From assembly GCA_023954375.1 (NCBI GenBank), contig JAMLIC010000035.1, positions 31,075-95,074 of the forward strand: a DNA stretch of 64,000 nucleotides, written 5' to 3'. Shown here piece after piece: positions 7,233 to 16,076 of this stretch. This stretch comes from Planctomycetota bacterium (GTDB lineage Bacteria > Planctomycetota > J058). The translations under genes and the position numbers were made by a program. Under the pieces are notes generated by a model. The model saw nothing but the letters and a program-made list of their open reading frames with translations. It was not told where the DNA came from and did no database searches. The first letter of the stretch is position 1, and every line of letters starts with the position of its first letter.

Positions 7233-9056
7233 TCAGCCTCCGACCCGCGACGCCGCCCACTCCGCCAGCACCTCGCGGCGGATCTTCGCGTTGTGGCGCA
7301 CGTCGACGGGCAGGGCGCGGTGGAAGAGGACGTCCCGGATCGAGACCGTTCGCGGGTTGGCGCCGCCGAGCACGAGGAGCTCGCGGGTGAAGGCCTCGCG
7401 CGCGGCGCGGCCGCGCGGGAAGTGGCCGGGGAGCGGCTCGACGACGAGCACGGGGCGCTGCGCCGGCGGCTGGCCGACGCCCACGAGCGCGCAGCGGCGC
7501 ACCCGCGGGTGCTCGTCGAAGACGGCCTCGAGCGCGCTGAGGAGGCGGCCGCCCTCGGCCTCGACGCGATGCCCCTTGCGCCCGCAGAACCAGAGGCGGC
7601 CGTCGGGGTCGAGGAAGCCCAGGTCGCCCATGCGGTGCCAGACCCGGTCGCCGTCGGGGATCTTGGCCCGCGCGGTCGCCTCGGGCAGGGCGTCGTAGCG
7701 CCGCGTGACCACGTCGCCGCGCACGACGACCTCGCCCACCTCGCCAGGCGCCACCGCGAGGTCGTCCGACCAGGCCGCGATCGGGCCGTCGGTGACGCGG
7801 ATCACCCGCGCGTCGACCCCCGGGACCGGGCGGCCGACGCAGGTGCCCACGCCGGCGCGGGCCTCGGCGAAGGTCGAGGCCAGCTCGCGGCCCGTGACCG
7901 TGGCCACCGGCAGCGCCTCGGTGGCGCCGTAGGGCGTGTGCGTGTCGGCGCCGGCCGGCAGCACGCGCGCGAGGAGCGCCTCGTGCAGGCTCGGCGGCAC
8001 CGGCGCGCCCGCCATGAACACGCGCCGCAGCGACGAGAGCCGGATCGACCGGGCCACGCAGTGGTCGGCCACAGGCCCCCACACGGCCGGCGAGCCGAAG
8101 GAGTAGGTCACCCCGTGGTCCTGGATCGCCTCGACGAAGCGCGCCGGGTCGAGCCGCGACGGCCGGGCGAAGTCCATGTCGGGGAGGACCACCGTGCAGC
8201 CGAGCGCGACGCTGAACAGCGCGAACGCGGGCAGCGCCGGGAGGTCGACCTCGCCCGGCTCGATCCCGTAGAGCCGCGCCAGGTGCCGCACCTGCGCGTC
8301 GAACACGCCGTGCTCGTAGACGACGCCCTTGGCCGGGCCGGTGCTGCCGCTCGTGAACAGCACCGCCGCCTCGTCCCCGGCGCGCGTCGGCACGCAGGGA
8401 AACGGCGCGTCCGGCGTCCCGGCCAGGGCCCGCTCGAGCGAGGCCCCGCCCGGCCACAGGCCGCGGCCGACGCGCACCCGGTGGCGCAGCCCCCGCAGCA
8501 GGCCGCGCCCGAGGAGCGCCAGGGCGGCGTGGGCCTTCGGCACGGCGACGAGCCCCGCGGGCGAGACCTGCTCGAGGCAGCGGATCATCGCCCGCGCGCC
8601 CATGCCGGGGTCGATCAGGACCAGCACCGCGCCGACCTTGAACAGCGCGTAGACGAGCGCCACGAACTCCACGCCGAAGGGGACGAGCAGGACGACCCGC
8701 TCGCCCTTCTGCACGCCGAGCCGCGTCAGCGCGTGGGCGCGGCGGTCGATCATGCGCTCGAGCTGGGCGAAGGTCACCTGCTCGTAGGTGCGACGGCCGT
8801 CCTTGCCGCGCGCGCCCGGCATGACGATCGCCCGGCGGAAGGGCGCCTCGCGCGCGCGGCGCGTGACCCAGTCGGCCGTGTTGAAGGCGTCGTCGGGGCC
8901 GGGGGGCGTCTCGAGGTCCACGGGGAGGCGCGCGGAGCGCGGGCGGAGGTCGTCCTCGGGGTGCGCCGGCGCCCCGGGGCTGGACGGAGGCTCCGCGTCG
9001 CCGGGCTCGCCCGGGGGCGGCGGGGAGAGGGTGGCGCCGCCGGCGGCGTCGCTCAC
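7233..9056 (-). CDS. oleC: OleC, beta-lactone synthetase (AMP-dependent synthetase fold)
   Basis: 607 residues from a GTG whose last two bases overlap the oleB stop (GTGA). An N-terminal Pro-rich extension of about 45 residues precedes the ANL-superfamily domain. Visible motifs: LFTSGSTGPAKGVVY (ATP P-loop), YGATEALPV (A5), RMGDLGFLDPDGRLWFCGRKGHRVE (A7-A8 hinge region) and a C-terminal KIRREVL carrying the late Lys. OleC converts the 2-alkyl-3-hydroxyacid from OleD into a beta-lactone in an ATP-dependent step. The call rests on fold plus immediate linkage to oleB and oleA; alone it could be read as an acyl-CoA ligase. The gene ends at the hexanucleotide array. Confidence 0.88.
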   Translation of the reverse strand: MSDAAGGATLSPPPPGEPGDAEPPSSPGAPAHPEDDLRPRSARLPVDLETPPGPDDAFNTADWVTRRAREAPFRRAIVMPGARGKDGRRTYEQVTFAQLERMIDRRAHALTRLGVQKGERVVLLVPFGVEFVALVYALFKVGAVLVLIDPGMGARAMIRCLEQVSPAGLVAVPKAHAALALLGRGLLRGLRHRVRVGRGLWPGGASLERALAGTPDAPFPCVPTRAGDEAAVLFTSGSTGPAKGVVYEHGVFDAQVRHLARLYGIEPGEVDLPALPAFALFSVALGCTVVLPDMDFARPSRLDPARFVEAIQDHGVTYSFGSPAVWGPVADHCVARSIRLSSLRRVFMAGAPVPPSLHEALLARVLPAGADTHTPYGATEALPVATVTGRELASTFAEARAGVGTCVGRPVPGVDARVIRVTDGPIAAWSDDLAVAPGEVGEVVVRGDVVTRRYDALPEATARAKIPDGDRVWHRMGDLGFLDPDGRLWFCGRKGHRVEAEGGRLLSALEAVFDEHPRVRRCALVGVGQPPAQRPVLVVEPLPGHFPRGRAAREAFTRELLVLGGANPRTVSIRDVLFHRALPVDVRHNAKIRREVLAEWAASRVGG

Positions 9057-9985
9057 GCCTCGCCACCTCCGACGCTCGGGGTCACGCTCGGAGCCGGCGA
9101 CCCGGTGCGCGCGACGAACGCGCGCAGGCGCTCGAGCACCTCGGGCCCGGCGTCCTCGAGCACGTAGTGCCCGGCGTCGGCGAAGCGGTGCACCTCGGCC
9201 TCGGGGAAGCGCTCGCGCCAGCCGGCGAGGAACGTGTCGTCGAAGCAGAAGTCGCGCCCGCCCCAGCACACGAGCATGGGCTTGTCGCGCAGGGCCGGCA
9301 GCCGCCGCTCGACCTCGACGATCACCGGCCACGAGGGGATCCGGTCGTGCATGGGGATGTCCTGCACGAAGCGCAGGTTCCCCACGCGGTCGGCCCACGA
9401 GCCGTAGGGCCCGAGGTAGCCGCGCTTCACGTCGGCCGGCATCTTCCGCTGCACGGCGCGGAGCGTGGCCGCGCGGGCGAAGCCGTTGAGGCCGCGGATC
9501 AGGAGCGCCCCGAGCCCGGGGACCCGGCACAGGTCGATGCTCGGCGGGATCCGCTGCGAGCGGAACGCGGCCGTGTTGAGCACGACCAGCCGGCGCACGC
9601 GGTCGGGGTGCCGCGTGGTCCAGCCCATGCCGATCGCGCCGCCCCAGTCGTGCACGACCAGGGTCACGTCGCGCAGGTCGAGGTGCTCGACGAGGCGCTC
9701 GACGTTGTCGACGTGCGTGCCGAGCGTGTAGGGGTAGTCCTGCGGCTTGTCCGAGAGCCCGCTGCCGACGTGGTCGGGCGCCACGCAGCGGTGCTCGCCC
9801 GACAGCGCCCGCACCAGCCCGCGGTAGTAGAACGACCAGGTCGGGTTGCCGTGGAGCATGAGGAAGGTCTCGCCGCCCTGGCGAGGACCTTCATCCAGGT
9901 AGCTCATGCCCACGCCGCCCGGCAGCTCGAAGCGCCGCGGCGTCCACGGGTAGAGGTCGCCCAGCTCGCGCGGGTCGAACGTCAC
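9053..9985 (-). CDS. oleB: OleB, beta-lactone decarboxylase (alpha/beta hydrolase)
   Basis: 310 residues from a GTG start that overlaps the stop of the upstream micro-ORF (GTGA). It is a haloalkane-dehalogenase-like alpha/beta hydrolase: HGNPTWSFYYR (oxyanion region), the nucleophile elbow VVHDWGG with Asp113, and a C-terminal catalytic His in ADAGHYVLED. OleB opens and decarboxylates the beta-lactone made by OleC to give the cis-olefin. The Asp nucleophile and position between oleA and oleC distinguish it from ordinary serine hydrolases. Translational coupling on both sides implies matched production of the A, B and C proteins. Confidence 0.88.
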   Translation of the reverse strand: MTFDPRELGDLYPWTPRRFELPGGVGMSYLDEGPRQGGETFLMLHGNPTWSFYYRGLVRALSGEHRCVAPDHVGSGLSDKPQDYPYTLGTHVDNVERLVEHLDLRDVTLVVHDWGGAIGMGWTTRHPDRVRRLVVLNTAAFRSQRIPPSIDLCRVPGLGALLIRGLNGFARAATLRAVQRKMPADVKRGYLGPYGSWADRVGNLRFVQDIPMHDRIPSWPVIVEVERRLPALRDKPMLVCWGGRDFCFDDTFLAGWRERFPEAEVHRFADAGHYVLEDAGPEVLERLRAFVARTGSPAPSVTPSVGGGEA

Positions 9986-10149
9986 TCGGCCTCGTCCGCC
10001 TCGTCGTCGGCGCCGCCGGCCAGGGCCAGGTGCGCGAGGTCGTTCGGGTCGGACGCCAGGTGGGCCAGGCCCATGGGGTCCGCGAGCAGGTGGGCGAGGC
10101 CCAGCGGGTCCGACAGGGCGGCGTAGGGGCTGACGAGGGTCGCGGTCAC
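9982..10149 (-). CDS. 55-residue repeat micro-ORF inside the ole operon
   Basis: Starts with GTG overlapping the oleA stop (GTGA at 10149-10146) and ends with TGA overlapping the oleB GTG start (GTGA at 9985-9982), so it exactly fills the oleA-oleB gap. The protein starts VTATLVSPYAALS, then has three near-repeats (DPLGLAHLLA, DPMGLAHLAS, DPNDLAHLAL), then an acidic tail AGGADDEADEAE. The repeats are amphipathic and probably helical; there is no signal peptide or clear transmembrane span. I do not recognise a family. The coupled overlaps at both ends argue that it is translated. It may be an assembly or membrane-targeting factor for the Ole complex, but that is speculation. Confidence 0.7.
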   Translation of the reverse strand: MTATLVSPYAALSDPLGLAHLLADPMGLAHLASDPNDLAHLALAGGADDEADEAE

Positions 10150-11210
10150 GAGGTCCACTCCAGGCCGAGCATGAGGCAGTTGAGGCCGCTGCCGATCCCG
10201 AGCATGGCGACGCGGTCGCCCGCGGCGACGCGCCCCTCGTCCAGGGCCAGCGACAGCGAGATCGGGCACGAGACCGAGCCCACGTTGCCCAGGCGGTCGA
10301 GCGTGGGGAGGTCCTTGCGCGGGTCGAGCGCCAGGGCCTCGAGCAGGGCCTTGCGGTAGCTGGCGCCGACCTGGTGGCAGAAGAGCTTCGTGGGCGTCTC
10401 GCGCGTCCAGCCGAGCGTCCGCTCGAACTCGGTCCAGGTGCGGCGCGCCAGGGCGCAGCCGTTCTCGAGCACCCGCTCGCCCTCGGTCTCCATGAGCGGG
10501 TGCGCGCCGCCGCCGGCGAAGCCCTGGTCGGGCGCGCTGCGGCACAGGCGGTGGTGCTCGGTCGCCTGCTGCACGGCGCCGCCGAGGAGCCGCCCGCCGC
10601 GCGGCGACAGGTCGTCCTTGCACACGACGGCCGCGACCGAGCCCGAGCCGATCGTCAGCGAGGCGAACGCGGGCCGCAGGTCGCGCCGCCCGAGGCTCCC
10701 GTCCTCGACGCGGCGCACGAGGTCGGCCACCGTGGCGTCGACCAGCGGGCGCCCGTCCTCCGTGGCCACGACGAGGCCGGCCTCGACCTGCCCCAGCTCG
10801 ATCATGTTGGCGAGGAGCGTCAGGCCGTTCATGAAGCCCAGGCAGGCGTTCGACAGGTCGAAGACCATGGCGCCCGGGGCGACGCCGACCGCGTCGGCCA
10901 CGACGTTGGCCGTGGCGGGCTCGAGGAAGTCGCGGCACACCGAGGCGTGGATCACCGCCCCGATCCGCCCGGCCTCGACCCCGGACCGCGCGACCGCGGC
11001 GCGGGCCGTGCGCACGCTCACGCTCGAGGGCGCCGTGCCCGGGTCCCAGAAGCGCCGCTCGCGGACGCCCGAGAGGAGCTCGATCCGCCCCGGGTTCAGC
11101 CCGAGCTTCTCGTAGACCGGCGCGAGCGCGTCCTCGAGCATGGCCGACGTGACGACGTGCGGCGGCAGCTCGTGGCCGAGCGCGGCGAGTCGGACCGACC
11201 GGTAGAGCAT
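10146..11210 (-). CDS. oleA: OleA, acyl-CoA head-to-head condensing enzyme (thiolase fold)
   Basis: 354 residues. ATG 11210 was chosen because AGGGTG lies just upstream; a GTG at 11219 is possible. Thiolase-superfamily features: RDFLEPATA with Glu97, LSNACLGFMNG with the nucleophilic Cys123, FCHQVGASY with the catalytic His, and RLGNVGSVS with the catalytic Asn. The 26-residue Glu-to-Cys spacing matches that of the characterised Xanthomonas OleA (Glu117, Cys143), which supports OleA over FabH. It joins two acyl chains by a non-decarboxylative Claisen condensation into a 2-alkyl-3-ketoacid. It is the first gene of the oleA/micro-ORF/oleB/oleC run. Confidence 0.9.
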   Translation of the reverse strand: MLYRSVRLAALGHELPPHVVTSAMLEDALAPVYEKLGLNPGRIELLSGVRERRFWDPGTAPSSVSVRTARAAVARSGVEAGRIGAVIHASVCRDFLEPATANVVADAVGVAPGAMVFDLSNACLGFMNGLTLLANMIELGQVEAGLVVATEDGRPLVDATVADLVRRVEDGSLGRRDLRPAFASLTIGSGSVAAVVCKDDLSPRGGRLLGGAVQQATEHHRLCRSAPDQGFAGGGAHPLMETEGERVLENGCALARRTWTEFERTLGWTRETPTKLFCHQVGASYRKALLEALALDPRKDLPTLDRLGNVGSVSCPISLSLALDEGRVAAGDRVAMLGIGSGLNCLMLGLEWTS

Positions 11211-11367
11211 GAGCGTCACCCTGGACCCGGTGGCCCCCGGGGCCACGGACGAAGCCGCAGAGTCTAGCACGCGACGGTCCGCGGTCCCCCCCCTTTCCCG
11301 TGCTCCGCCGCGTCAGGGCCCCGTTCGGGTGACGCGAGGGGCGGGTGCTCGGGGCGACGTCAGCGCC

Positions 11368-11373
11368 TATGCT
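11368..11373 (+). promoter_or_regulatory. Candidate -10 of the TPR gene
   Basis: TATGCT, 30 bases before the GTG at 11404, with GGGAGG between. It lies in the 193-base divergent gap between oleA and the TPR gene, which must hold promoters for both directions. No clear -35 was found. Confidence 0.35.
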
Positions 11374-11403
11374 CCCGCGGGGCCGACGCCCCCGGGAGGC
11401 GGA

Positions 11404-14361
11404 GTGGACGACACGGAGACGGACGACGACCCCGCGGCGCGGGCGCGGGCCTTCCGCGAGTACATGGCCGAGCGCTTCCCGGAGATGCGGCCGATCTCCA
11501 GCGCGCCGCCCATGTTCCTGCTCAACGGCTTCGGGACGGCCTGCTACGGCGCGCGCGGCCGCGACCCGGAGACCGGCACCTACGTGAAGACGCTGGTCCT
11601 CGCGGGCCTGTTCCTCCCCGTGCTCTGCCTGCGCGCCTACCGCGTGGCCCCGTCGCCCGACGGCGGCTGGTACTTCCTCGGCCGCGTGCCGCTCTCGGGC
11701 CTGGCGCGCCTGTGGAACCTGCTCGTCCTCGCCGGCGTCCTCACGGCCCTCTCCGTGGGGGCCTGGTCGAGCCACACCTCGACCCCCGCCTACAAGGCCG
11801 GCGAGGCGCTGGCGGCGGGGCGCGCCGCCGAGGCGCGCGGCGACGTGCGCGCCGCCGTGCGCCACTACGCCTGGCTCGCCGGGACGGCCCGCCGCGCGGA
11901 GGGGCGCGCGGGGATCGCCGCGCTCCTCGCCGCCCGCGCCGGCGACGCGCCGCTCGAGGACCTCGCCGCCGCCCTGCGGGAGCTCCCCGGCTCGGGGTTC
12001 CAGGGGCGCGAGGCCCTCGACGACGCCGCGCTCGACGCCCTGGCGCGCCGCGCCCTCGCCGCCGCCGCCGACGACCCGCGCGGCGGGCTCGCCCTGGCCG
12101 CGGCGCTCCGCGCCGTCGACGAGGTCACGGCGCTCGGGCTGCGCGAGCCGCTGCTCGAGGCGCTCGTCGCGCGCGAGCCCGACGTCGAGGCGGCCTCGGA
12201 GCTCGCGGCCCTCTACGAGGGCCGCGGCCAGGGCGAGCGCGCGGTGGCGCTCCTGCGGCCGCTGGCCGACCGCCTGGGGGCGAGCGACGGCGCGCGCCTC
12301 CTCGGCCAGGCGCTGGCGGCCGAGGGGGACGTCGACGCCGCGCACCGCCTCCTCCTCCCGTGGCTCGACGCCCGCCTCGCCGCCCTGCACGAGGCCGAGG
12401 CCGCCTTGCGGCGCGCGCTCGAGCAGGGCCAGGAGGCGGCCCTGCAGGTCCTGCGCTCGGGGGGCGCGGGGCAGGCCTGGTACGCGCGCTACGACTCGGT
12501 CGGCCCGGCGGAGCAGGAGCGGCAGGTCGTCGAGTTCGTGCACGGGCGCCTCCAGCGCGACCCGGCGGTGCTCCAGGCGCGCGAGCGGCTGACGGCGGCG
12601 AGCGACGCGGTGCCCGTCGCGCTCGAGCTCGGGCGCGACAAGCTCCAGCGCGCGCACGCCCTCGAGGGGCAGGCGCGGACCGACGAGCTGCTGGCGGCCG
12701 AGCGCCTGTTCCTGGCCGTGCGCGGCGTGGCGGAGGGGAGCCCCAGCTTCGCGCTCGGCCTGGCGCAGGTCCACTACTGGCTCGGGCGCCCCGACGAGGG
12801 GCGGGCGCTCCTCGACGACCTGCTCGAGGAGGAGCGCGCGCCGGCGATCCTCCTCGGCGTGGCCCATACCCTCCGCGAGGTGGGCGACCACTCCGCCTGC
12901 GCCGCGCTGGTCGAGGAGGCCTACGAGGCGGCCGAGGACGAGGCGACCCGGTACGAGGCGGCCTCGTTTAGGTCCATCCTCGCCCTCGACATGGAGGAGC
13001 GCCTCGTGTGGCTGCAGCGCTGCGACCCCGCGCAGCCGGAGGTGCAGTCGAACCTCGCCCAGGCCCAGGGGATCAAGGCGCTGCAGCGCGGCGAGCACGC
13101 GGCCGCCGCCGAGCAACTGCGCCGCGCCGCGGACCTGCTCGCGAAGCGCCCGGAGACGGCGACGACGCTCAACAACCGGGCGCTCGTCCTGCAGCGGCTG
13201 TTCGAGGCGGCCGGCGACGCGGCCGACCACGAGGCCTCGGTCGACCTGCTCCGGCGCGCGGAGCGGCTCGAGCAGGGGGCGAGCATCGTCAAGGTGAACC
13301 TGGCCTACGTGCTGCTGGGGCAGGTGGCCCTCAAGGTGGCGCGGGAGGGCGGCCTGGACCTCGGCGCCCTGCGCGCCGCGCCCGACCTCGATCACCTGGA
13401 CTGGCTCCACGCCGACGCCGACGGCGAGGCGCGCCTGCGCGCGGCCTGCCGGCGCGGGCCGGACCTCGACGAGGCGCTCGCGCGCCTCAGCGCCCTGCGC
13501 GTGCTCGCGCCGAAGGACACGAGCCACTACGCGCTGGCGCTCGACGCCCTCGGCGCGGGCGAGGACCTCGAGGCCCACGGGGCGCTCCTGCGGGCCCTCG
13601 AGGCGGCGGGCCCGCTCGACCAGGAGGGCGCCGCGGCCGACCTGCGCCGCCTCCTCGCCCCCCCGAGCGCCGACGACGTCGACGGCGCGCGCCGCCGCCT
13701 GGCCGCGCTCGAGGCGCGGCGCCTCCCGGCCGACGCCACCCCGGTCACGCGCGCCGTGCGCCTGGGCGACCTCGTCTCCGCGCGCCTGGGCCTGCACGCC
13801 CTCGGGGAGCGGATCGACCTCGACGCGGCGGTCGCCGCCGCCGAGGAGGCCCACGCGCTGGCGCCCTCGCGGGGGTCGAGCGGAAGCCTCGTCCACGCCC
13901 TCCTCACCCGCGCCCTCGCGCGGGCGGCCGCCGGCGCGCCCACCCTCGCGGCGGCCGCGGAGCGCGTGGGCCGGTCGCTCTCGACCGCCGGGGTCGTCTG
14001 CGCCGCCCTCGCCGGCCCCGACGAGGCCGCCCGCGCCGCGCTGGCGACCGACGCGGACGTCCAGCGGGCGGCGGCGCTGGTCGCCGCGCGGGCGGCGGCG
14101 CTGCCGCGGTCGGTCTCGACCATGGACTGGGCGCTCGTGCAGGCGGTCGACCCGGCGGCCGCCGACGCCCTCGCGCGGGCGCTCGCCAGGGACGAGGTCG
14201 GCCGGGCGCGGCGCGCCATCCGCCTGCGCCTCCGGCCGGTGTGGCCGGCGGAGGCGCTCGCGGCGGCCTGGGAGCGGGCGGCGGCCGGCGACGCGGAAGG
14301 CGCGCGCGCGGCGCTGGCTGACGCGGCGCGGCGCGGGGTGCCCCTGCCGTTCGCCCCCTGA
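11404..14361 (+). CDS. Large TPR-type membrane protein
   Basis: 985 residues. GTG 11404 was chosen because GGGAGGCGGA lies immediately upstream and the acidic start VDDTETDDDP leads into a conserved-looking segment (APPMFLLNGFGTACYGARGRD). Two hydrophobic segments follow (about residues 63-78 and 103-121). The remaining 850 residues are helical, Ala/Leu/Arg/Glu-rich and repetitive, with TPR-like pieces (EALAAGRAAEARGDVRAAVR, RPETATTLNNRALVLQR). The bulk probably sits on one side of the membrane as a protein-protein scaffold. It lies between the ole operon (divergent) and the FAS-like operon (downstream, same strand). A direct role in the lipid pathway is possible but not shown. Confidence 0.75.
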   Translation: MDDTETDDDPAARARAFREYMAERFPEMRPISSAPPMFLLNGFGTACYGARGRDPETGTYVKTLVLAGLFLPVLCLRAYRVAPSPDGGWYFLGRVPLSGLARLWNLLVLAGVLTALSVGAWSSHTSTPAYKAGEALAAGRAAEARGDVRAAVRHYAWLAGTARRAEGRAGIAALLAARAGDAPLEDLAAALRELPGSGFQGREALDDAALDALARRALAAAADDPRGGLALAAALRAVDEVTALGLREPLLEALVAREPDVEAASELAALYEGRGQGERAVALLRPLADRLGASDGARLLGQALAAEGDVDAAHRLLLPWLDARLAALHEAEAALRRALEQGQEAALQVLRSGGAGQAWYARYDSVGPAEQERQVVEFVHGRLQRDPAVLQARERLTAASDAVPVALELGRDKLQRAHALEGQARTDELLAAERLFLAVRGVAEGSPSFALGLAQVHYWLGRPDEGRALLDDLLEEERAPAILLGVAHTLREVGDHSACAALVEEAYEAAEDEATRYEAASFRSILALDMEERLVWLQRCDPAQPEVQSNLAQAQGIKALQRGEHAAAAEQLRRAADLLAKRPETATTLNNRALVLQRLFEAAGDAADHEASVDLLRRAERLEQGASIVKVNLAYVLLGQVALKVAREGGLDLGALRAAPDLDHLDWLHADADGEARLRAACRRGPDLDEALARLSALRVLAPKDTSHYALALDALGAGEDLEAHGALLRALEAAGPLDQEGAAADLRRLLAPPSADDVDGARRRLAALEARRLPADATPVTRAVRLGDLVSARLGLHALGERIDLDAAVAAAEEAHALAPSRGSSGSLVHALLTRALARAAAGAPTLAAAAERVGRSLSTAGVVCAALAGPDEAARAALATDADVQRAAALVAARAAALPRSVSTMDWALVQAVDPAAADALARALARDEVGRARRAIRLRLRPVWPAEALAAAWERAAAGDAEGARAALADAARRGVPLPFAP

Positions 14362-14421
14362 CGCGTCACCGGCCTGCGGGGCGGCGCCTGGGCGTTTCCT
14401 CTACCGCCCGGCCCATCGGGA

Positions 14422-14430
14422 TGCGATACT
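14422..14430 (+). promoter_or_regulatory. Candidate extended -10 promoter of the FAS-like operon
   Basis: TGCGATACT matches an extended -10 (TG-n-GATACT), 30 bases before the ATG at 14461. The preceding gene ends at 14361, so an operon promoter is expected in this gap. Confidence 0.3.
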
Positions 14431-14460
14431 CCGGCCCCTCCCACCCCGGCTACAACCCGC

Positions 14461-15711
14461 ATGTCCACCACGCTCGACCCAGCCCAGCGCGTCGTCATCA
14501 CCGGCGTCGGCCTGACGTCCCCGAACGGCGATACGCTCGCGGAGTTCCGCAAGAACCTCCTCGAAGGCCGCTCCGGCGTCGAGGACTACGACATCCGCTA
14601 CATCGGCAAGACCCACGCCGGCGTCTGCCACTTCGACCCGCTGAAGTACCAGAAGAAGAAGATGCTCCGCGTCGGCACGCGGGCCGGGTCGGTGGCGATC
14701 TACTGCGCGCAGGAGGCCGTCCGCGACGCGGGCCTCGACCTCGACCAGGTCGACCGCCACCGCGTCGGCGTCTACCTCGGCGTGACCGAGCACGGCAACG
14801 TCGAGACCGAGAACGAGGTCTACGAGCTCTCGAAGTACAACTACGACACGAAGTACTGGTCGCACCACCACAACCCGCGCACCGTGGCGAACAACCCGGC
14901 GGGCGAGGTGACGATCAGCCTGGGGATCCCCGGGCCGCACTACACGATCGGCGCCGCCTGCGCCGCCGGCAACGCGGGGCTGATCCAGGGCCTGCAGATG
15001 CTGCGCCTGGGCGAGGTCGACGTCGCGCTGTCGGGCGGCATCTCGGAGGCGATCCACACCTTCGGGATCTTCGCCAGCTTCAAGGCGCAGGGCGCGCTCG
15101 CGGTCCACGCCGACCCGACGAAGGCCAGCCGGCCGTTCGACAAGGCGCGCAACGGGATCGTCGTCTCCGAGGGCGGCGCCGTCTACGTGCTCGAGACGCT
15201 CGCCCGCGCGAAGGCGCGCGGGGCGCGGATCCTGGCCGAGATCGTCGGCTACCACATGAACTCGGACGCGCTCGACTTCGTGCTCCCGCACCCGGAGCGC
15301 CAGGGCGAGTGCATGCGCCGCGCCCTCGAGCGCGCGCGCCTCAACCCCGAGGACGTGGACATCGTCAACACCCACGCCACGGCCACCCCGCGCGGCGACG
15401 TGCAGGAGTGCGAGGCGATCCGCGGCATCTGGAAGGACGACCCCAGCGTCTACGTGAACAACACGAAGAGCTACATCGGCCACGCCATGGGCGCGGCCGG
15501 GGCGCTCGAGCTGGCGGGCAACCTGCCGTCGTTCGAGGACGGCGTCGTCCACCCCACGATCAACGTCGACGAGCTCGACCCCGAGTGCGCGCTGGCCGGC
15601 CTGGTGCTCAACCAGCCGCGCGAGGTGGGCAAGGTCGACGTCATCCTCAACAACAGCTTCGGAATGCTCGGCATCAACTCGGCGGTCGTCGTTCGACGGT
15701 TCGTTGGTTAG
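14461..15711 (+). CDS. FabF-like beta-ketoacyl-ACP synthase of a dedicated FAS operon
   Basis: 416 residues. KAS II fold: VVITGVGLTSPNG at the N-terminus, nucleophile Cys167 in GAACAAGNAG, then the two His motifs NTHATATPRGD and YIGHAMGAAG. The Cys-His-His set is complete, so an elongating condensing enzyme is expected rather than a chain-length factor. The Tyr/Lys-rich region KYQKKKML and the HHHNPR segment are unlike housekeeping FabF. It starts a same-strand run with an ACP, two CrtI-like flavoproteins, a FabZ-like dehydratase and a FabI-like reductase. Clusters of this composition are known in planctomycetes, including those proposed for ladderane lipids in anammox species. The substrate is unknown. 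Confidence 0.85.
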   Translation: MSTTLDPAQRVVITGVGLTSPNGDTLAEFRKNLLEGRSGVEDYDIRYIGKTHAGVCHFDPLKYQKKKMLRVGTRAGSVAIYCAQEAVRDAGLDLDQVDRHRVGVYLGVTEHGNVETENEVYELSKYNYDTKYWSHHHNPRTVANNPAGEVTISLGIPGPHYTIGAACAAGNAGLIQGLQMLRLGEVDVALSGGISEAIHTFGIFASFKAQGALAVHADPTKASRPFDKARNGIVVSEGGAVYVLETLARAKARGARILAEIVGYHMNSDALDFVLPHPERQGECMRRALERARLNPEDVDIVNTHATATPRGDVQECEAIRGIWKDDPSVYVNNTKSYIGHAMGAAGALELAGNLPSFEDGVVHPTINVDELDPECALAGLVLNQPREVGKVDVILNNSFGMLGINSAVVVRRFVG

Positions 15712-15731
15712 CGAGCGAGGAGTCTTTTCGC

Positions 15732-15983
15732 GTGCAGGCTACGGACATCTCCCAGGCGATCCTCGACATCATCGCGTCCATCGCGCCGGACGAGGACCTC
15801 AGCGACGTGAAGCCGAGCGTCCGGCTCCGCGACCAGCTGGACCTCGACTCGATGGACTTCCTCGACATCGTCATGGAGCTGCGCAAGCGCTTCGGCGTCG
15901 AGGTCCCCGAGGAGGACTACCCGAAGCTGGCGACGCTCGACAGCTGCGTGGAGTACCTCACCCCGCTCATGGCGGACAAGTAG
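15732..15983 (+). CDS. Acyl carrier protein of the dedicated FAS operon
   Basis: 83 residues from a GTG with GAGGAG about 10 bases upstream, 20 bases after the FabF-like stop. Typical acidic ACP: helix 1 QAILDIIASIAP, then the phosphopantetheine site LDLDSMDFLD with Ser40, then ELRKRFGVEVPEEDY and a final helix. It would carry the growing chain between the enzymes encoded around it. A private ACP separates this pathway from the cell's main fatty-acid synthase. Confidence 0.9.
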   Translation: MQATDISQAILDIIASIAPDEDLSDVKPSVRLRDQLDLDSMDFLDIVMELRKRFGVEVPEEDYPKLATLDSCVEYLTPLMADK

Positions 15984-16076
15984 CGCGAGCGCGGGCGACC
16001 CGATCTCCGCGGGGGCGCGGCCTGCGAACACGGCCGCGCCCCCCGCTGGTTTAGGGTGGGCCCGCGGGTCGAGGCC

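Noticed and set aside
6845..7390. Ser-Gly, Gly-Ala and Arg-Glu repeat ORFs
   Set aside because: Produced by translating the hexanucleotide array in three frames; no start signals or domains.
5875..9066. A 1063-residue open frame opposite or beside the ole genes, with long AP repeats
   Set aside because: It is the shadow of oleC, the hexamer array and the IVP gene in another frame; Arg/Pro/Ala-rich with no domains.
9982..13896. A 1304-residue minus-strand frame
   Set aside because: Mostly the antisense of the TPR gene; only its last 55 codons (9982-10149) are supported as a separate micro-ORF.
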